Below are positions 41,282-49,354 of a stretch of DNA of 64,000 nucleotides, one piece after another. A program made the translations under genes and the position numbers. Source of the DNA: Novosphingobium olei (GTDB lineage Bacteria > Pseudomonadota > Alphaproteobacteria > Sphingomonadales > Sphingomonadaceae); contig NZ_JABBGM010000001.1 of assembly GCF_012927405.1 (NCBI RefSeq), positions 1 to 64,000 on the forward strand, written 5' to 3'. The notes beneath the pieces were generated by a model, which saw nothing but the letters and a program-made list of their open reading frames with translations, did no database searches and had not been told where the DNA came from. Every line of letters starts with the position of its first letter. The first letter of the stretch is position 1.

Positions 41282-42190
41282 TCAGGCTTTCAGCGTTGCG
41301 GCGAGGGCATTGAGGATCACTGCAGACTGCTCGCCTCCGGACTGGGGCACGAAGTCTCCGGTGCGGTCAGAAATGCGGTCCCATGCGGCGGCAAAGCCTT
41401 CCAATGTCTGCTCCTCTTCGGAAAGCACCACTGGCGGGTTCATAGTGACCCACGAGCAATGAAATGCCCCGCCGCCAGCACCGACGATGGCGTTGCTCGG
41501 CGCATCTTCGGAGACGAGATACAGCGCTGCCGGGACGACCTTCTCCGGCGAGAAGGCAGCGAAGGCGGCTTCGGGGAAAATGTCCTCGGTCAGACGCGTT
41601 GCAGCGACGGGAGCCAGCGTGTTGACGCGGATATTATACTTCGCGCCTTCCAGGTAGAGCGTCTTGGTCATGCCCGCGACGCCGAGTTTTGCGCCGCCGT
41701 AGTTGGTCTGCCCGAAATTGCCGAACAGGCCCGTCGACGAGGACGTCATGAGGATGCGGCCATACCCCTGCTCGCGCATCGTATCCCACACGGCCTTGGT
41801 GGCAAAGGCGGAGCCGGTGAGGTGCACCTTGACCACCGTTTCGAAGTCCGCAGCGTCCATCTTGGCGAAGCTCTTGTCGCGCAGGATCCCGGCGTTGTTG
41901 ATCAGGATGTGGACGCCGCCCCACTTTTCCTTCGCGCGCGCGACCATTTCCACCATCTGCTCGATCTCGGTCACGGAGCCGCCGTTGGCCATGGCCTGGC
42001 CGCCCATCTCCTCGATCTCCTGGACTACTTTCAACGCGGCATCGGAATGGCCCGTACCATCGCGCGTGCCGCCCAGATCGTTGACGACGACCCGGGCGCC
42101 GCGGCGCGCCAGTTCCAGCGCGTAGTCGCGGCCGAGACCTCCGCCAGCGCCGGTGACGATTGCCACGCGGCCTTCGAACGAAATGGTCAT
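41282..42190 (-). CDS. short-chain dehydrogenase (peroxisomal-MFE-like)
   Basis: A 302-residue SDR. TGAGGGLGRDYALELARRGARVVVNDLGG, VTEIEQMVEM, HILINNAGILRDKSFAKM, MTSSSTGLFGNFGQTNYGGAK (Ser and Tyr-x3-Lys) and RVNTLAPVAATRLTED match the hydroxyacyl-CoA dehydrogenase domain of multifunctional beta-oxidation enzymes. The last ~70 residues are an extra tail typical of that group. A role on 3-hydroxyacyl-CoA or a steroid-like substrate is inferred. It is divergent from the phosphate porin, with the Pho box between them. Confidence 0.88.
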   Translation of the reverse strand: MTISFEGRVAIVTGAGGGLGRDYALELARRGARVVVNDLGGTRDGTGHSDAALKVVQEIEEMGGQAMANGGSVTEIEQMVEMVARAKEKWGGVHILINNAGILRDKSFAKMDAADFETVVKVHLTGSAFATKAVWDTMREQGYGRILMTSSSTGLFGNFGQTNYGGAKLGVAGMTKTLYLEGAKYNIRVNTLAPVAATRLTEDIFPEAAFAAFSPEKVVPAALYLVSEDAPSNAIVGAGGGAFHCSWVTMNPPVVLSEEEQTLEGFAAAWDRISDRTGDFVPQSGGEQSAVILNALAATLKA

Positions 42191-42290
42191 CGATGGGCTC
42201 CTGTCTGATGGGCGGCGAAAGGCGCGATCCCTGCTTGGGCGGTGCCATGAAGCGCCGTGCAAGGCAACGCCCCAGCGGCGGCAACAAAAC

Positions 42291-42334
42291 GTCACAATAC
42301 CGTCAGCCGAAAGTCAAAAACATGTAACAATACC
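42291..42334 (+). promoter_or_regulatory. tandem Pho box (four PhoB half-sites)
   Basis: Four GTCA-like half-sites occur in strict 11-bp phase: GTCACAATACC (42291), GTCAGCCGAAA (42302), GTCAAAAACAT (42313) and GTAACAATACC (42324). Repeats one and four differ at a single base. Eleven-bp direct repeats of (C)TGTCA type are the PhoB operator. A TTCATA at 42335-42340 follows in the place of the -10. The box ends 39 bp before the porin ATG, and the gene is a phosphate-porin homologue, so PhoB activation under phosphate limitation is a strong inference. Confidence 0.85.
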
Positions 42335-42373
42335 TTCATAGCGCAGCCCGGTCATTCGAGGGGACCGACCACC

Positions 42374-43828
42374 ATGGCTGCCAAGCGTCTTTCCGTCATT
42401 GCCCTTGCCGTATCGCTGGGATGGACAAACCCTGCCCATGCGCAGGGCGAAAATCTTGCCACGCTGCAATTGCAGATTGCCCAGATGCAGGAGCAAATGC
42501 GGGGGCAGATGGCAGCGATGCTGGCCATGCAGCAGCAGATCGAAGCACTGCAGGGGAAGCTGGCGAGCGCCACAAATCCGGTGCCGGCGACCTCGCCACT
42601 GGTTGCCGCCCCGACGCCGCAGCCCGCGCCGCTCGCGTTGGCGGCGCTGGGTGGGTCGAGTGGGACCTCGCCGACCGCTGCGGACAAGCCCAAGCCAAAG
42701 GCCTGGTATGATCGCCTGCAGTTGCGCGGCTATACCCAGCTGCGTTTCAACGAGATCATATCGGGAGACAAGACCGCGCCCGCCGGCCAGTCGCGCCTGC
42801 GTTCGGTGCACGACGGTTCGATCTCCGACCGCAGCAATTTTTCGCTGCGCCGCGTCCGCGTCGTCCTGCAGGGCGAGATATCCGACCGCGTCTCGCTCTA
42901 TCTCCAGCACGACTTCGCCAGCGCGGTCTTGGGGCAGCAGGCGGGCGAGCGGCGCGAAGGCTTCGGCCAGCTGCGCGATGCCTATGCCGATGTCTTCCTC
43001 GACCGGCACAAGACGTTCAAGGTCCGCCTCGGCCAGTCGAAGGTGCCATACGGCTGGGAGAACATGCAGTCCTCGTCCAATCGCCTGACGCTCGATCGCA
43101 GCGACGGTATCAACAGCGCGGTGCCCGGCGAGCGCGATCTTGGCGTGATTGCCTTTTTCACGCCGCGCACCATGCAGAAGATCTGGGACGAGCTCACCAA
43201 GGAGGGGCAGAAGACCTTCGGCAACTATGGCGCTTTCGGTATCGGCCTGATGAACGGGCAGGGCACTAACAAGACCGAGCAGGACAACGCCCTGATGCAG
43301 GTGGCACTGGTCTCGCTGCCGTTCCGCGTTGGCGACCAGATCTTAGAGGTTGGCGCGTCGGCTATGCGCAACCGCTTCCGCCCCGAACTGCGCAGCGGCG
43401 GCGTCAGCGCCAAGGGCTATGCCGACGATCGCATCGGCGTGCACGCCATGCTCTATCCCCGCCCGATCGGCGTGCAAGCCGAATGGAACTGGGGCAAGGG
43501 CCCCGAATTCGACCGCGCCAGCGGGACGATCAAGGAAAAGAAGCTGAACGGCGGCTACGTTCAAGTGATGGGACGCTTTGCCACCGAAGGCGGCAGCACG
43601 CTGTGGCCCTATGCCCGCTGGCAACACTATCGCGGCGGCTGGAAGGTCGCGCTCAACGCGCCGAGAGTCGAGACCGACGAGATCGAGGTCGGCCTCGAAT
43701 GGCAGGCGATGAAGGCGCTCGAACTCACCCTCGCTTACGCACGGATGAGGCGCTCCGAGGCTGACGAACGCCGCCTTGGCCGGGCCGAGGGCAACGTCCT
43801 GCGCACCCAGATCCAGTGGAATTACTGA
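42374..43828 (+). CDS. OprP/OprO-type phosphate-selective porin
   Basis: A 484-residue outer-membrane porin. A signal peptide (LSVIALAVSLGWTNPAHA) is followed by a coiled-coil (about residues 28-65, LQLQIAQMQEQMRGQMAAMLAMQQQIEALQGKL). A Pro/Ala linker precedes the porin_O_P barrel (RLQLRGYTQLRFNE, SNFSLRRVRVVLQGEISDRVSLYLQHDFA, FKVRLGQSKVPYGWENMQSSSNRLTLDRSD) that ends in a C-terminal aromatic strand (RTQIQWNY). Coiled-coil plus barrel fits trimeric OprP-like channels for phosphate or pyrophosphate. It is controlled by the upstream Pho box; no pst genes are nearby. Confidence 0.9.
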   Translation: MAAKRLSVIALAVSLGWTNPAHAQGENLATLQLQIAQMQEQMRGQMAAMLAMQQQIEALQGKLASATNPVPATSPLVAAPTPQPAPLALAALGGSSGTSPTAADKPKPKAWYDRLQLRGYTQLRFNEIISGDKTAPAGQSRLRSVHDGSISDRSNFSLRRVRVVLQGEISDRVSLYLQHDFASAVLGQQAGERREGFGQLRDAYADVFLDRHKTFKVRLGQSKVPYGWENMQSSSNRLTLDRSDGINSAVPGERDLGVIAFFTPRTMQKIWDELTKEGQKTFGNYGAFGIGLMNGQGTNKTEQDNALMQVALVSLPFRVGDQILEVGASAMRNRFRPELRSGGVSAKGYADDRIGVHAMLYPRPIGVQAEWNWGKGPEFDRASGTIKEKKLNGGYVQVMGRFATEGGSTLWPYARWQHYRGGWKVALNAPRVETDEIEVGLEWQAMKALELTLAYARMRRSEADERRLGRAEGNVLRTQIQWNY

Positions 43829-43846
43829 ACCTGTGCGCCGGGCGGA

Positions 43847-44947
43847 TCAGGCGATACGCTTGACCCACCCGTGCGTGTCGGCCGCTTCGCCCCGCTGGAT
43901 CGAGACGAGGCGCTGGCGCAGCTTCTGCGTGAGCTGGCCGGGTCCGCCCGAGCCGATGACGAATTCGCCATCGCGGCTGGCAACCTTTCCGACCGGGGTC
44001 ACCACCGCGGCCGTGCCGCAGGCGAAGGTTTCGAGCAGCTTGCCCGATGCGGCATCCGCCTTCCACTGGTCGAGGCTGTAGCGGCCCTCGCGAACGGTCA
44101 GGCCTTCCTCGGCAGCCAACTTGAGCAGGCTTTCCCGCGTGATGCCGGGCAGGATGGTGCCGGTCAGCTCCGGGGTCAGCACCGAGCCGTCGTCGAACAC
44201 GAAGAACAGGTTCATCCCGCCCAGTTCCTCGACCCACTTGTGCTCGGCAGCATCGAGGAACAGAACTTGATCATGGCCACGCTCGAAAGCTTCGGCGGTG
44301 GGGACGAGGCTTGCCGCGTAGTTGCCGCCGCACTTGGCCGCCCCGGTTCCGCCAGGGGCCGCGCGGGTATAGTCCGAAACCCAGATCGAGACTGCTGGCG
44401 CGCCTGACTTGAAGTAGTTGCCAGCCGGGCTTGCGATGACGAGAAACTTGTACTGCTTCGACGGCCGCACGCCGAGGAAGGCTTCGGATGCGAACATGAA
44501 CGGGCGCAGATAAAGCGAGCCGCCATCGACAGTCGGGAACCAATCCTTGTCGACAAGCACCTGCTGGCGGACGGCTTCGACGAACAGGTCTTCCGGCAGT
44601 TCTGGCATGGCCAGGCGCCGGGCCGAGGCATTGAAGCGAGCGGCATTGGCTTCGGGGCGGAAAAGCGCGATGCCGCCGTCGGCCAGGCGGTAGGCCTTCA
44701 GCCCTTCGAAGATCTCCTGCGCATAGTGCAGCACGGCAGCGGCAGGATCGAGCGGGATCGGACCATAGGGCACGATCCGGGCGTCGTGCCAACCGCGCCC
44801 TTCGGTATAGTCGATCTCGACCATGTGGTCGGTGAAGGCGCGACCGAACCCCGGGTCCGCCAGCACGGCAGTCCGCGCATCCACCGCCAGCGGGGCGGGA
44901 TGCGGGTGGCGCGTGAAGGTCTGGCTGGTTTCGGCGTCGGTCGCCAT
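43847..44947 (-). CDS. ilvE: branched-chain amino-acid aminotransferase (class IV PLP)
   Basis: A 366-residue BCAT of the longer, eukaryote-like form. FGRAFTDHMVEIDYTEGRGWHDARIVPYGPIPLDPAAAVLHYAQEIFEGLKAYR, the lysine in AAKCGGNYAASLVPTAEAFERGHDQVLFLD and VLTPELTGTILPGITRESLL are typical. It moves amino groups between Val/Leu/Ile and 2-oxoglutarate. It links the synthesis gene leuB and the valine-degradation operon in this window. ATG 44947 follows GCAAGGAC; two tiny coupled ORFs and a hairpin lie upstream on the same strand. Confidence 0.95.
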   Translation of the reverse strand: MATDAETSQTFTRHPHPAPLAVDARTAVLADPGFGRAFTDHMVEIDYTEGRGWHDARIVPYGPIPLDPAAAVLHYAQEIFEGLKAYRLADGGIALFRPEANAARFNASARRLAMPELPEDLFVEAVRQQVLVDKDWFPTVDGGSLYLRPFMFASEAFLGVRPSKQYKFLVIASPAGNYFKSGAPAVSIWVSDYTRAAPGGTGAAKCGGNYAASLVPTAEAFERGHDQVLFLDAAEHKWVEELGGMNLFFVFDDGSVLTPELTGTILPGITRESLLKLAAEEGLTVREGRYSLDQWKADAASGKLLETFACGTAAVVTPVGKVASRDGEFVIGSGGPGQLTQKLRQRLVSIQRGEAADTHGWVKRIA

Positions 44948-45033
44948 CGCTCGGATGTCCTTGCTGGAATCGTAATGGAGCGCGCTCCGTGAACGATTAT
45001 TGCGCAAGACGCAAGCATAATGTAATAAATGTG

Positions 45034-45066
45034 AAGGGCCGCGCCGGTCAATCCGGAGCGGCCCTT
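45034..45066 (-). terminator. hairpin between the tiny ORFs and ilvE (terminator or attenuator)
   Basis: AAGGGCCGC and GCGGCCCTT form a nine-bp stem with an inner CCGG/CCGG extension. On the minus strand it is followed by CACATTTATTA, which is only moderately T-rich. It sits 87 nt before the ilvE start and 57 nt after the 18-codon ORF, so it could end the small transcript or attenuate ilvE. Confidence 0.55.
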
Positions 45067-45122
45067 CGCATGGTCAGCGGCCGGAAGTGCCGCCCACGAA
45101 GCCTTTATCGCTTAATCGAAAC

Positions 45123-45179
45123 TCAGCGATAATGCCTCGCGCGGGACTGTACCGACCTCTCTGCTGAACCATGAGACAT
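45123..45179 (-). CDS. tiny ORF (18 residues) with a very strong ribosome site
   Basis: ATG to TGA encodes MSHGSAERSVQSRARHYR. AAAGGAGGTGATCC just upstream (45181-45194) is complementary over 14 bases to the 3' end of 16S rRNA, and AGGAGG is seven bases from the ATG, which is ideal. The peptide is basic and Ser/Arg-rich and has no run of branched-chain residues, so it is not an obvious classical leader for ilvE. The ribosome site contains the stop codon of the ORF upstream, so the two would be coupled. Not recognised. Confidence 0.55.
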   Translation of the reverse strand: MSHGSAERSVQSRARHYR

Positions 45180-45183
45180 CGGA

Positions 45184-45279
45184 TCACCTCCTTTCGCGCT
45201 GTTGAGCCAAAGTCGCCGCTCTCGCGGCTGGATCGAAGCACCACGTCATCGCCTCGATCTTGAACTCAATGTGATTCAT
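45184..45279 (-). CDS. tiny ORF (31 residues) coupled to the next one
   Basis: A possible 31-residue peptide beginning MNHIEFKIEAMTWCFDP and ending LAQQRERR. Its TGA falls inside the AGGAGGTGATCC of the 18-codon ORF, so ribosomes ending here would sit on that site. Its own ribosome site is weak. It contains a GCCGC-GAGA-GCGGC hairpin with a stable tetraloop. No family recognised; coding status rests on the coupling and ordinary amino-acid composition. Confidence 0.4.
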   Translation of the reverse strand: MNHIEFKIEAMTWCFDPAARAATLAQQRERR

Positions 45280-45361
45280 CCAGTCGCCAACAACAAGTCT
45301 TGCGTGAAATTATTTTGCCGTCAGGATAGCCGCTTCGCGCCGATGGCCAGATAGCCTCTCC

Positions 45362-45913
45362 TCACGCTTTTCGACAATCTTCGACGACCCGCCCGATCTC
45401 TGCCCAGGCAGGCAGGTACAGAGTGGGCAAGCCGTTGATATCGATTGCAAAGCGGCCACGGCTGAAGGCGAAAGCATCAAGCAGTCGATCATTCCTTGCA
45501 ATTGCGATCGCTAGCATCGGCACGGCGCCGCCGCTGACCGGCACGGCGCTTGTGTTGCGCGTCTCGCTTGAGGTGGCGATCGACGCGGGGACGGGGGCCG
45601 AGGCCGAACCGTTGCGATAAAAGGTCACCGTTGCATTAGGCCGATCGCAGCGCAGCAACGCCAGCGTCGCGCCCCCGTTCGAGACGAACCGAGCCTCGCT
45701 GCCGTTTCCGAGCGGAGCATAGACCCAATCACCGGGCGTCTGGGCAGCATCACGCCAATCCTTCGGAGCGGCTCTTTCTGCGATTTTAGAGGGAGGCGGC
45801 GCTTGAGTCGGTTTTGGCGCCGGTGCTGCCGGGGGAGGCGGGACGGGCGCGGCGACGCATCCCGCCAATGCGACGGAAAGGAGCAGCGGCAGGCCTGTGC
45901 GGTTGATCTTCAT
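45362..45913 (-). CDS. lipoprotein of unknown function
   Basis: A 183-residue protein starting MKINRTGLPLLLSVALAGC, a lipoprotein signal with lipobox LAGC, then a Pro/Ala-rich linker (about residues 20-45). The folded part (DWVYAPLGNGSEARFVSNGGATLALLRCDRPNATVTFYR, then RGRFAIDINGLPTLYLPAWAEIGRVVEDC) resembles small periplasmic proteins of unknown role. It is divergent from tlyA with only 25 bp between the start codons. Confidence 0.78.
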   Translation of the reverse strand: MKINRTGLPLLLSVALAGCVAAPVPPPPAAPAPKPTQAPPPSKIAERAAPKDWRDAAQTPGDWVYAPLGNGSEARFVSNGGATLALLRCDRPNATVTFYRNGSASAPVPASIATSSETRNTSAVPVSGGAVPMLAIAIARNDRLLDAFAFSRGRFAIDINGLPTLYLPAWAEIGRVVEDCRKA

Positions 45914-45938
45914 GCCCGGCTTATGGAAGAGAGACCGG

Positions 45939-46706
45939 GTGACCTCAACCCGTCCCCCGAAGAGCCCAGCCGGAGCGAAGCAGCGTGTCGACCAGATGCT
46001 GGTAGACAGAGGGCTGGCCGAAAGCCGCACCCGCGCGCAGGCTCTGATCCTGGCCGGCGTCGTGTTTTCGGGGGAAACCAAGATCGCCAAGGCGGGTCAG
46101 CCAGTTTCCGCCGAGGCACCGCTTGAAGTGCGTGGGCGGGACCATCCATGGGTTTCGCGCGGCGGAATCAAGCTTGCCCACGCGATCGATCATTTCGGTC
46201 TCGATCCCGACGGTGTCGTGGCGATGGATATCGGCAGCTCGACGGGCGGGTTCACCGACGTCCTGCTGCAGAAGGGCGCCAGCCATGTGTTCGCGGTGGA
46301 CTCCGGGACAAACCAGCTCGCCTGGAAACTGCGGCAGGACGCGCGGGTGACGGTGCTTGAGCAGACCAGCGCGCGCATCCTTACCGCCGCGCACATCGAT
46401 CAAGCGGCAAGCTGGGTGGTTTGCGATGCAAGTTTCATAAGCCTGCGCAAGGTGCTCGAGGTGCCGCTGGCGTTGGCGACACGTCCGACGCAGCTCGTGG
46501 CCCTGATCAAGCCCCAGTTCGAAGTCGGGCGAAGCGAGGTCGGCAAAGGCGGAGTCGTACGCGACCCTGCATTGCACACCCGCGTTTGCAACGAAGTGCT
46601 GGAATGGCTGCAGGAAGAGGGCTGGGCGGTGCAGGGGGTCGTCGAAAGCCCGATCACCGGACCGGAAGGCAACGTCGAGTTCCTGATTTCTGCGACGCAC
46701 GATTGA
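45939..46706 (+). CDS. tlyA: TlyA family rRNA 2'-O-methyltransferase
   Basis: A 255-residue protein with an N-terminal S4 RNA-binding domain (RVDQMLVDRGLAESRTRAQALILAGVVFSG) and an FtsJ-like methyltransferase domain with SAM motif AMDIGSSTGGFTDVLLQKGA. The ending IKPQFEVGRSEVGKGGVVRDP matches TlyA. It is expected to methylate 2'-OH groups of 16S/23S rRNA; the old name haemolysin is historic. GTG 45939 follows GGAAGAGAG; ATG codons at 45897 and 45912 are also in frame but lack ribosome sites. Confidence 0.92.
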   Translation: MTSTRPPKSPAGAKQRVDQMLVDRGLAESRTRAQALILAGVVFSGETKIAKAGQPVSAEAPLEVRGRDHPWVSRGGIKLAHAIDHFGLDPDGVVAMDIGSSTGGFTDVLLQKGASHVFAVDSGTNQLAWKLRQDARVTVLEQTSARILTAAHIDQAASWVVCDASFISLRKVLEVPLALATRPTQLVALIKPQFEVGRSEVGKGGVVRDPALHTRVCNEVLEWLQEEGWAVQGVVESPITGPEGNVEFLISATHD

Positions 46707-46806
46707 CTTTGCGCGGATTGTCGGCGGAATTGTGCGGTGAATGGAGCTGCGCCAGCGTCGGCCGGCTCGAACCTACGAATCGATTGGGGGTCGCAGTTCG
46801 GGTACC

Positions 46807-47361
46807 ATGAGATATCTCGCTTCTCCTGCGCAGTTGCGCGCCAGCCTTTTGCGCTGGTCGCTGTTCACCGTTCCGCTGGTACTCGGGCTTGGCATGCTTT
46901 CGGGCATCGCGGCCGGGAGTGGTCCTGCCAACGCGTGGTTCGCGGTGCTGAACAAGCCAGTGCTCTATCCCCCGCCGGCAACGTTCGGGATCGTGTGGAG
47001 CGTCCTCTATGTTCTGATGGGGGTGGCCCTGGCGATGATCATCTCGGCGTGGGGTGCACGCGGCCGGACTGTCGCGATCATCTTCTTCGCTGTGCAGTTG
47101 CTGCTCAATCTTTCGTGGAGCCCTGTGTTCTTCGGCCTGCACCAGACGACGCTTGCCCTGTGGATCATCCTCGCCATGGTTCCGCTGGTGCTGGCGACAC
47201 TCTTCATCTTCTTCCGCATCCGGCCGATCGCTGGGCTGCTGCTGGCGCCTTATCTCGCTTGGATATGCTTTGCTGCCTTTCTCAACTGGCAGTTCGTGGT
47301 GCTCAATCCCGACTCCGAGCAGATAAAGAATTCGGGGGCGGCGGTCCGCGTCGAGCTCTGA
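46807..47361 (+). CDS. tspO: TspO/MBR family protein
   Basis: A 184-residue membrane protein with five hydrophobic helices. KPVLYPPPATFGIVWSVLYVLMGVALAMI and QLLLNLSWSPVFFGLHQTTLALWIILAMV are the TspO core, rich in Trp and Pro at the tetrapyrrole-binding face. Bacterial TspO binds porphyrins and acts in stress or pigment regulation. The ATG at 46807 starts the shortest form with a complete helix 1. Confidence 0.93.
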   Translation: MRYLASPAQLRASLLRWSLFTVPLVLGLGMLSGIAAGSGPANAWFAVLNKPVLYPPPATFGIVWSVLYVLMGVALAMIISAWGARGRTVAIIFFAVQLLLNLSWSPVFFGLHQTTLALWIILAMVPLVLATLFIFFRIRPIAGLLLAPYLAWICFAAFLNWQFVVLNPDSEQIKNSGAAVRVEL

Positions 47362-47456
47362 GCGTCTTGCGGATGCAGGGGCACGAGACCATTTAAGGAA
47401 GCGAAAGCGCTGCGCCAGCTTTTGGCACGGCCGAGAACGTTGCGAAGGGCACGAGA

Positions 47457-47744
47457 ATGCAGAGCGATAACCCGCTGATCGCCGATTTCGTCAAGTTGCT
47501 GAACGGTGCGGCCGGGACCTTTGCCGGGATGAGCCGCGAAGCTGGCGCGACCGCGCGCGAGAAGCTGCGGGAGGCCATGGGCGGCCTTGACTTCATCAGT
47601 CGCGAAGAGTTCGACGCTGTGAAGGAGATGGCGGCGACGGCTCGTGAGGAAGTAGAGACGCTGAAGGAGCGTCTTGCCAAGCTGGAGGGTGCCGCGGCTT
47701 CATCGGACCCTGCCGAGAGCGCGAGCGACACGGCGGTAGGCTGA
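47457..47744 (+). CDS. ubiK: UbiK family accessory factor (BMFP domain)
   Basis: A 95-residue protein. NPLIADFVKLLNGAAGTFAGMSREAGATAREKLREAMGGLDFISREEFDAVKEMA then a C-terminal coiled coil (AREEVETLKERLAKLEG) is the BMFP/UbiK pattern, with an amphipathic membrane-fusogenic N-terminal helix and a trimeric coiled coil. It assists ubiquinone synthesis with UbiJ in enterobacteria. No ubi genes are nearby. Confidence 0.88.
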   Translation: MQSDNPLIADFVKLLNGAAGTFAGMSREAGATAREKLREAMGGLDFISREEFDAVKEMAATAREEVETLKERLAKLEGAAASSDPAESASDTAVG

Positions 47745-47793
47745 AGGATCGGCCATCCGCGCAGGCGGGAAATATCTCGATCGGCGGAAGGTA

Positions 47794-47820
47794 GGGGTCT
47801 CCTCATGTGCTGGAGACCCC
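47794..47820. terminator. hairpin between convergent ubiK and the histidine-kinase gene
   Basis: GGGGTCTCC and GGAGACCCC form a perfect nine-bp stem with a nine-base loop in the 175-bp gap. No T-run follows on either strand, so the termination strength is uncertain. Confidence 0.45.
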
Positions 47821-47920
47821 GGTCGCGTGTTTAGACCTTGGGGCAGGGCCGATAGGTATACCCTGATCGAGCGCGATCGCACATCGCTCTGGTGGGGCGT
47901 TTTTGCAGCAAGTTGTCTTC

Positions 47921-49324
47921 TCAGCTCGACAAGGAACGAGCGATGGCGCCATCGCACTCCAGCCGCCAGACGAGCCCGCTCGGCTCGTAATTCAACGACA
48001 CGTCCGCCTTCAGGCTCCGCATGGGGATGTGCCGGATCAGCGTGGTGCCGAATCCCGACCCTTCGGGCACGCTATCGACGGCTGGTCCGCCGGTTTCCCG
48101 CCATTCGATCCAGAGCCGATCATTGTCGGTCCGCTCCCACGATAGCCAGACTTCGCCGCCCAGTTGCGACAAGGCGCCGTATTTCAGAGCGTTCGTGGCA
48201 AGTTCGTGTAGCGCCATGCCGATAATTTCGGCGCTGCGCGGAGACAGGTCGAAGTCGGCTCCGCATGTCTTCACGAAGCTGCGGCTCTCGCGCCCAAGGA
48301 TCGCCAATTGGGCGTCCACTAGATCGGCAATAGGGATCGTTGCCCAACCACGTTTGACCAGAAGGTCCTGATTTGCCGAAAGCGAGGCAAGGCGGTTCTC
48401 AAACCGCTCCAGAAACGTGCCGTCTGCGGCGCCTGACCGCCTGGCGAGTGCCTGAACGACCGAGAGCATGTTCTTGGAGCGGTGATTGACCTCCATCAGC
48501 AGGACACGGATCTGCTCTTCCTTCTCGAGCATCTCCGTCACGTCGGTGTTCGTGCCAAACCAGTTGACGATGTCGCCATTGTTGTCGTGGATCGGCTTTG
48601 CTCGAGAGAGAAACCAGCGGAATTGGCCATTGGCGCCGCGCAGCGGGAAGGTGTCTTCCCAAGTCTTGCCCAGTCCGATGCAGGTGCTGAAATGTTCGCG
48701 CACGCGTTCAACGTGATCAGGGTGGTGCACGGCAGTCCAGCCCCAGCCCTTCATCTGCTGGAATGTGGTGCCAGTGTAATCGTACCAGCGGCGATTGTAC
48801 CAGATCAGGCCCCCATCGGGTTCGGCGATCCATGCCAGCTGCGAGATATTGTCCGCAAGCATGCGGAACTTGAGTTCGCTTTCGTCGCGCGCGGCTTCGA
48901 CCCGGTGCCGATCGGTCACGTCGCGCGCGATCTTGCTGGCGCCTATGATCTGCCCATCGGGTGCCAGGATGGGCGAAACCGTCAATGAAACCTCGAGCAC
49001 GGTACCATCCTTGCGCATGCGGATCGTCTCGAAGCTGCGGACCCGCTCGCCGCGAGCGATCCGCGCCAGAATGTCGTTCTCTTCTCCCTCGCGATCCGGA
49101 GGAATAATTCTGCGGATGGACTGCCCGATCATCTCGTCTTCGGCCCAGCCAAAGATGATGGTTGCAGCCGGATTCCAGCTGATGACGGTTCCATCCAGCT
49201 GCATGCTGATGATGGCGTCGTCGGAAGACTGGACGATCGCCGAAAGATGAGCTTCCGCCAGCAATGCGCGTGCTCCAATCAACCCCGCCCGCACGCAGTC
49301 TACGCTGCGGCTGGGGCGATGCAA
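47921..49324 (-). CDS. PAS-PAS HWE-family sensor histidine kinase
   Basis: A 467-residue cytoplasmic kinase. Two PAS domains lie at about residues 27-140 (LSAIVQSSDDAIISMQLDGTVISWNPAATIIFGW) and 150-270 (FRMLADNISQLAWIAEPDGGLIWYNRRWYDYTG). The HWE phosphoacceptor is VLLMEVNHRSKNMLSVVQALARR. The ATPase part has MALHELATNALKYGALS and the WxE residues in WIEWRETGGP, then GFGTTLI. No membrane segments. The N-terminal start is unsure: TTG 49324 is the longest form; GTG 49294 or TTG 49282 are possible. No response regulator is adjacent. Confidence 0.88.
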   Translation of the reverse strand: MHRPSRSVDCVRAGLIGARALLAEAHLSAIVQSSDDAIISMQLDGTVISWNPAATIIFGWAEDEMIGQSIRRIIPPDREGEENDILARIARGERVRSFETIRMRKDGTVLEVSLTVSPILAPDGQIIGASKIARDVTDRHRVEAARDESELKFRMLADNISQLAWIAEPDGGLIWYNRRWYDYTGTTFQQMKGWGWTAVHHPDHVERVREHFSTCIGLGKTWEDTFPLRGANGQFRWFLSRAKPIHDNNGDIVNWFGTNTDVTEMLEKEEQIRVLLMEVNHRSKNMLSVVQALARRSGAADGTFLERFENRLASLSANQDLLVKRGWATIPIADLVDAQLAILGRESRSFVKTCGADFDLSPRSAEIIGMALHELATNALKYGALSQLGGEVWLSWERTDNDRLWIEWRETGGPAVDSVPEGSGFGTTLIRHIPMRSLKADVSLNYEPSGLVWRLECDGAIARSLSS

Positions 49325-49354
49325 TATTTTAAATAATACTTATTTGCCAGATTG

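Noticed and set aside
45181..45194. Fragment of a 16S rRNA 3' end on the plus strand
   Set aside because: GGATCACCTCCTTT equals the 16S tail, but nothing before it matches 16S. The match is explained by the strong ribosome site of the micro-ORF on the minus strand.
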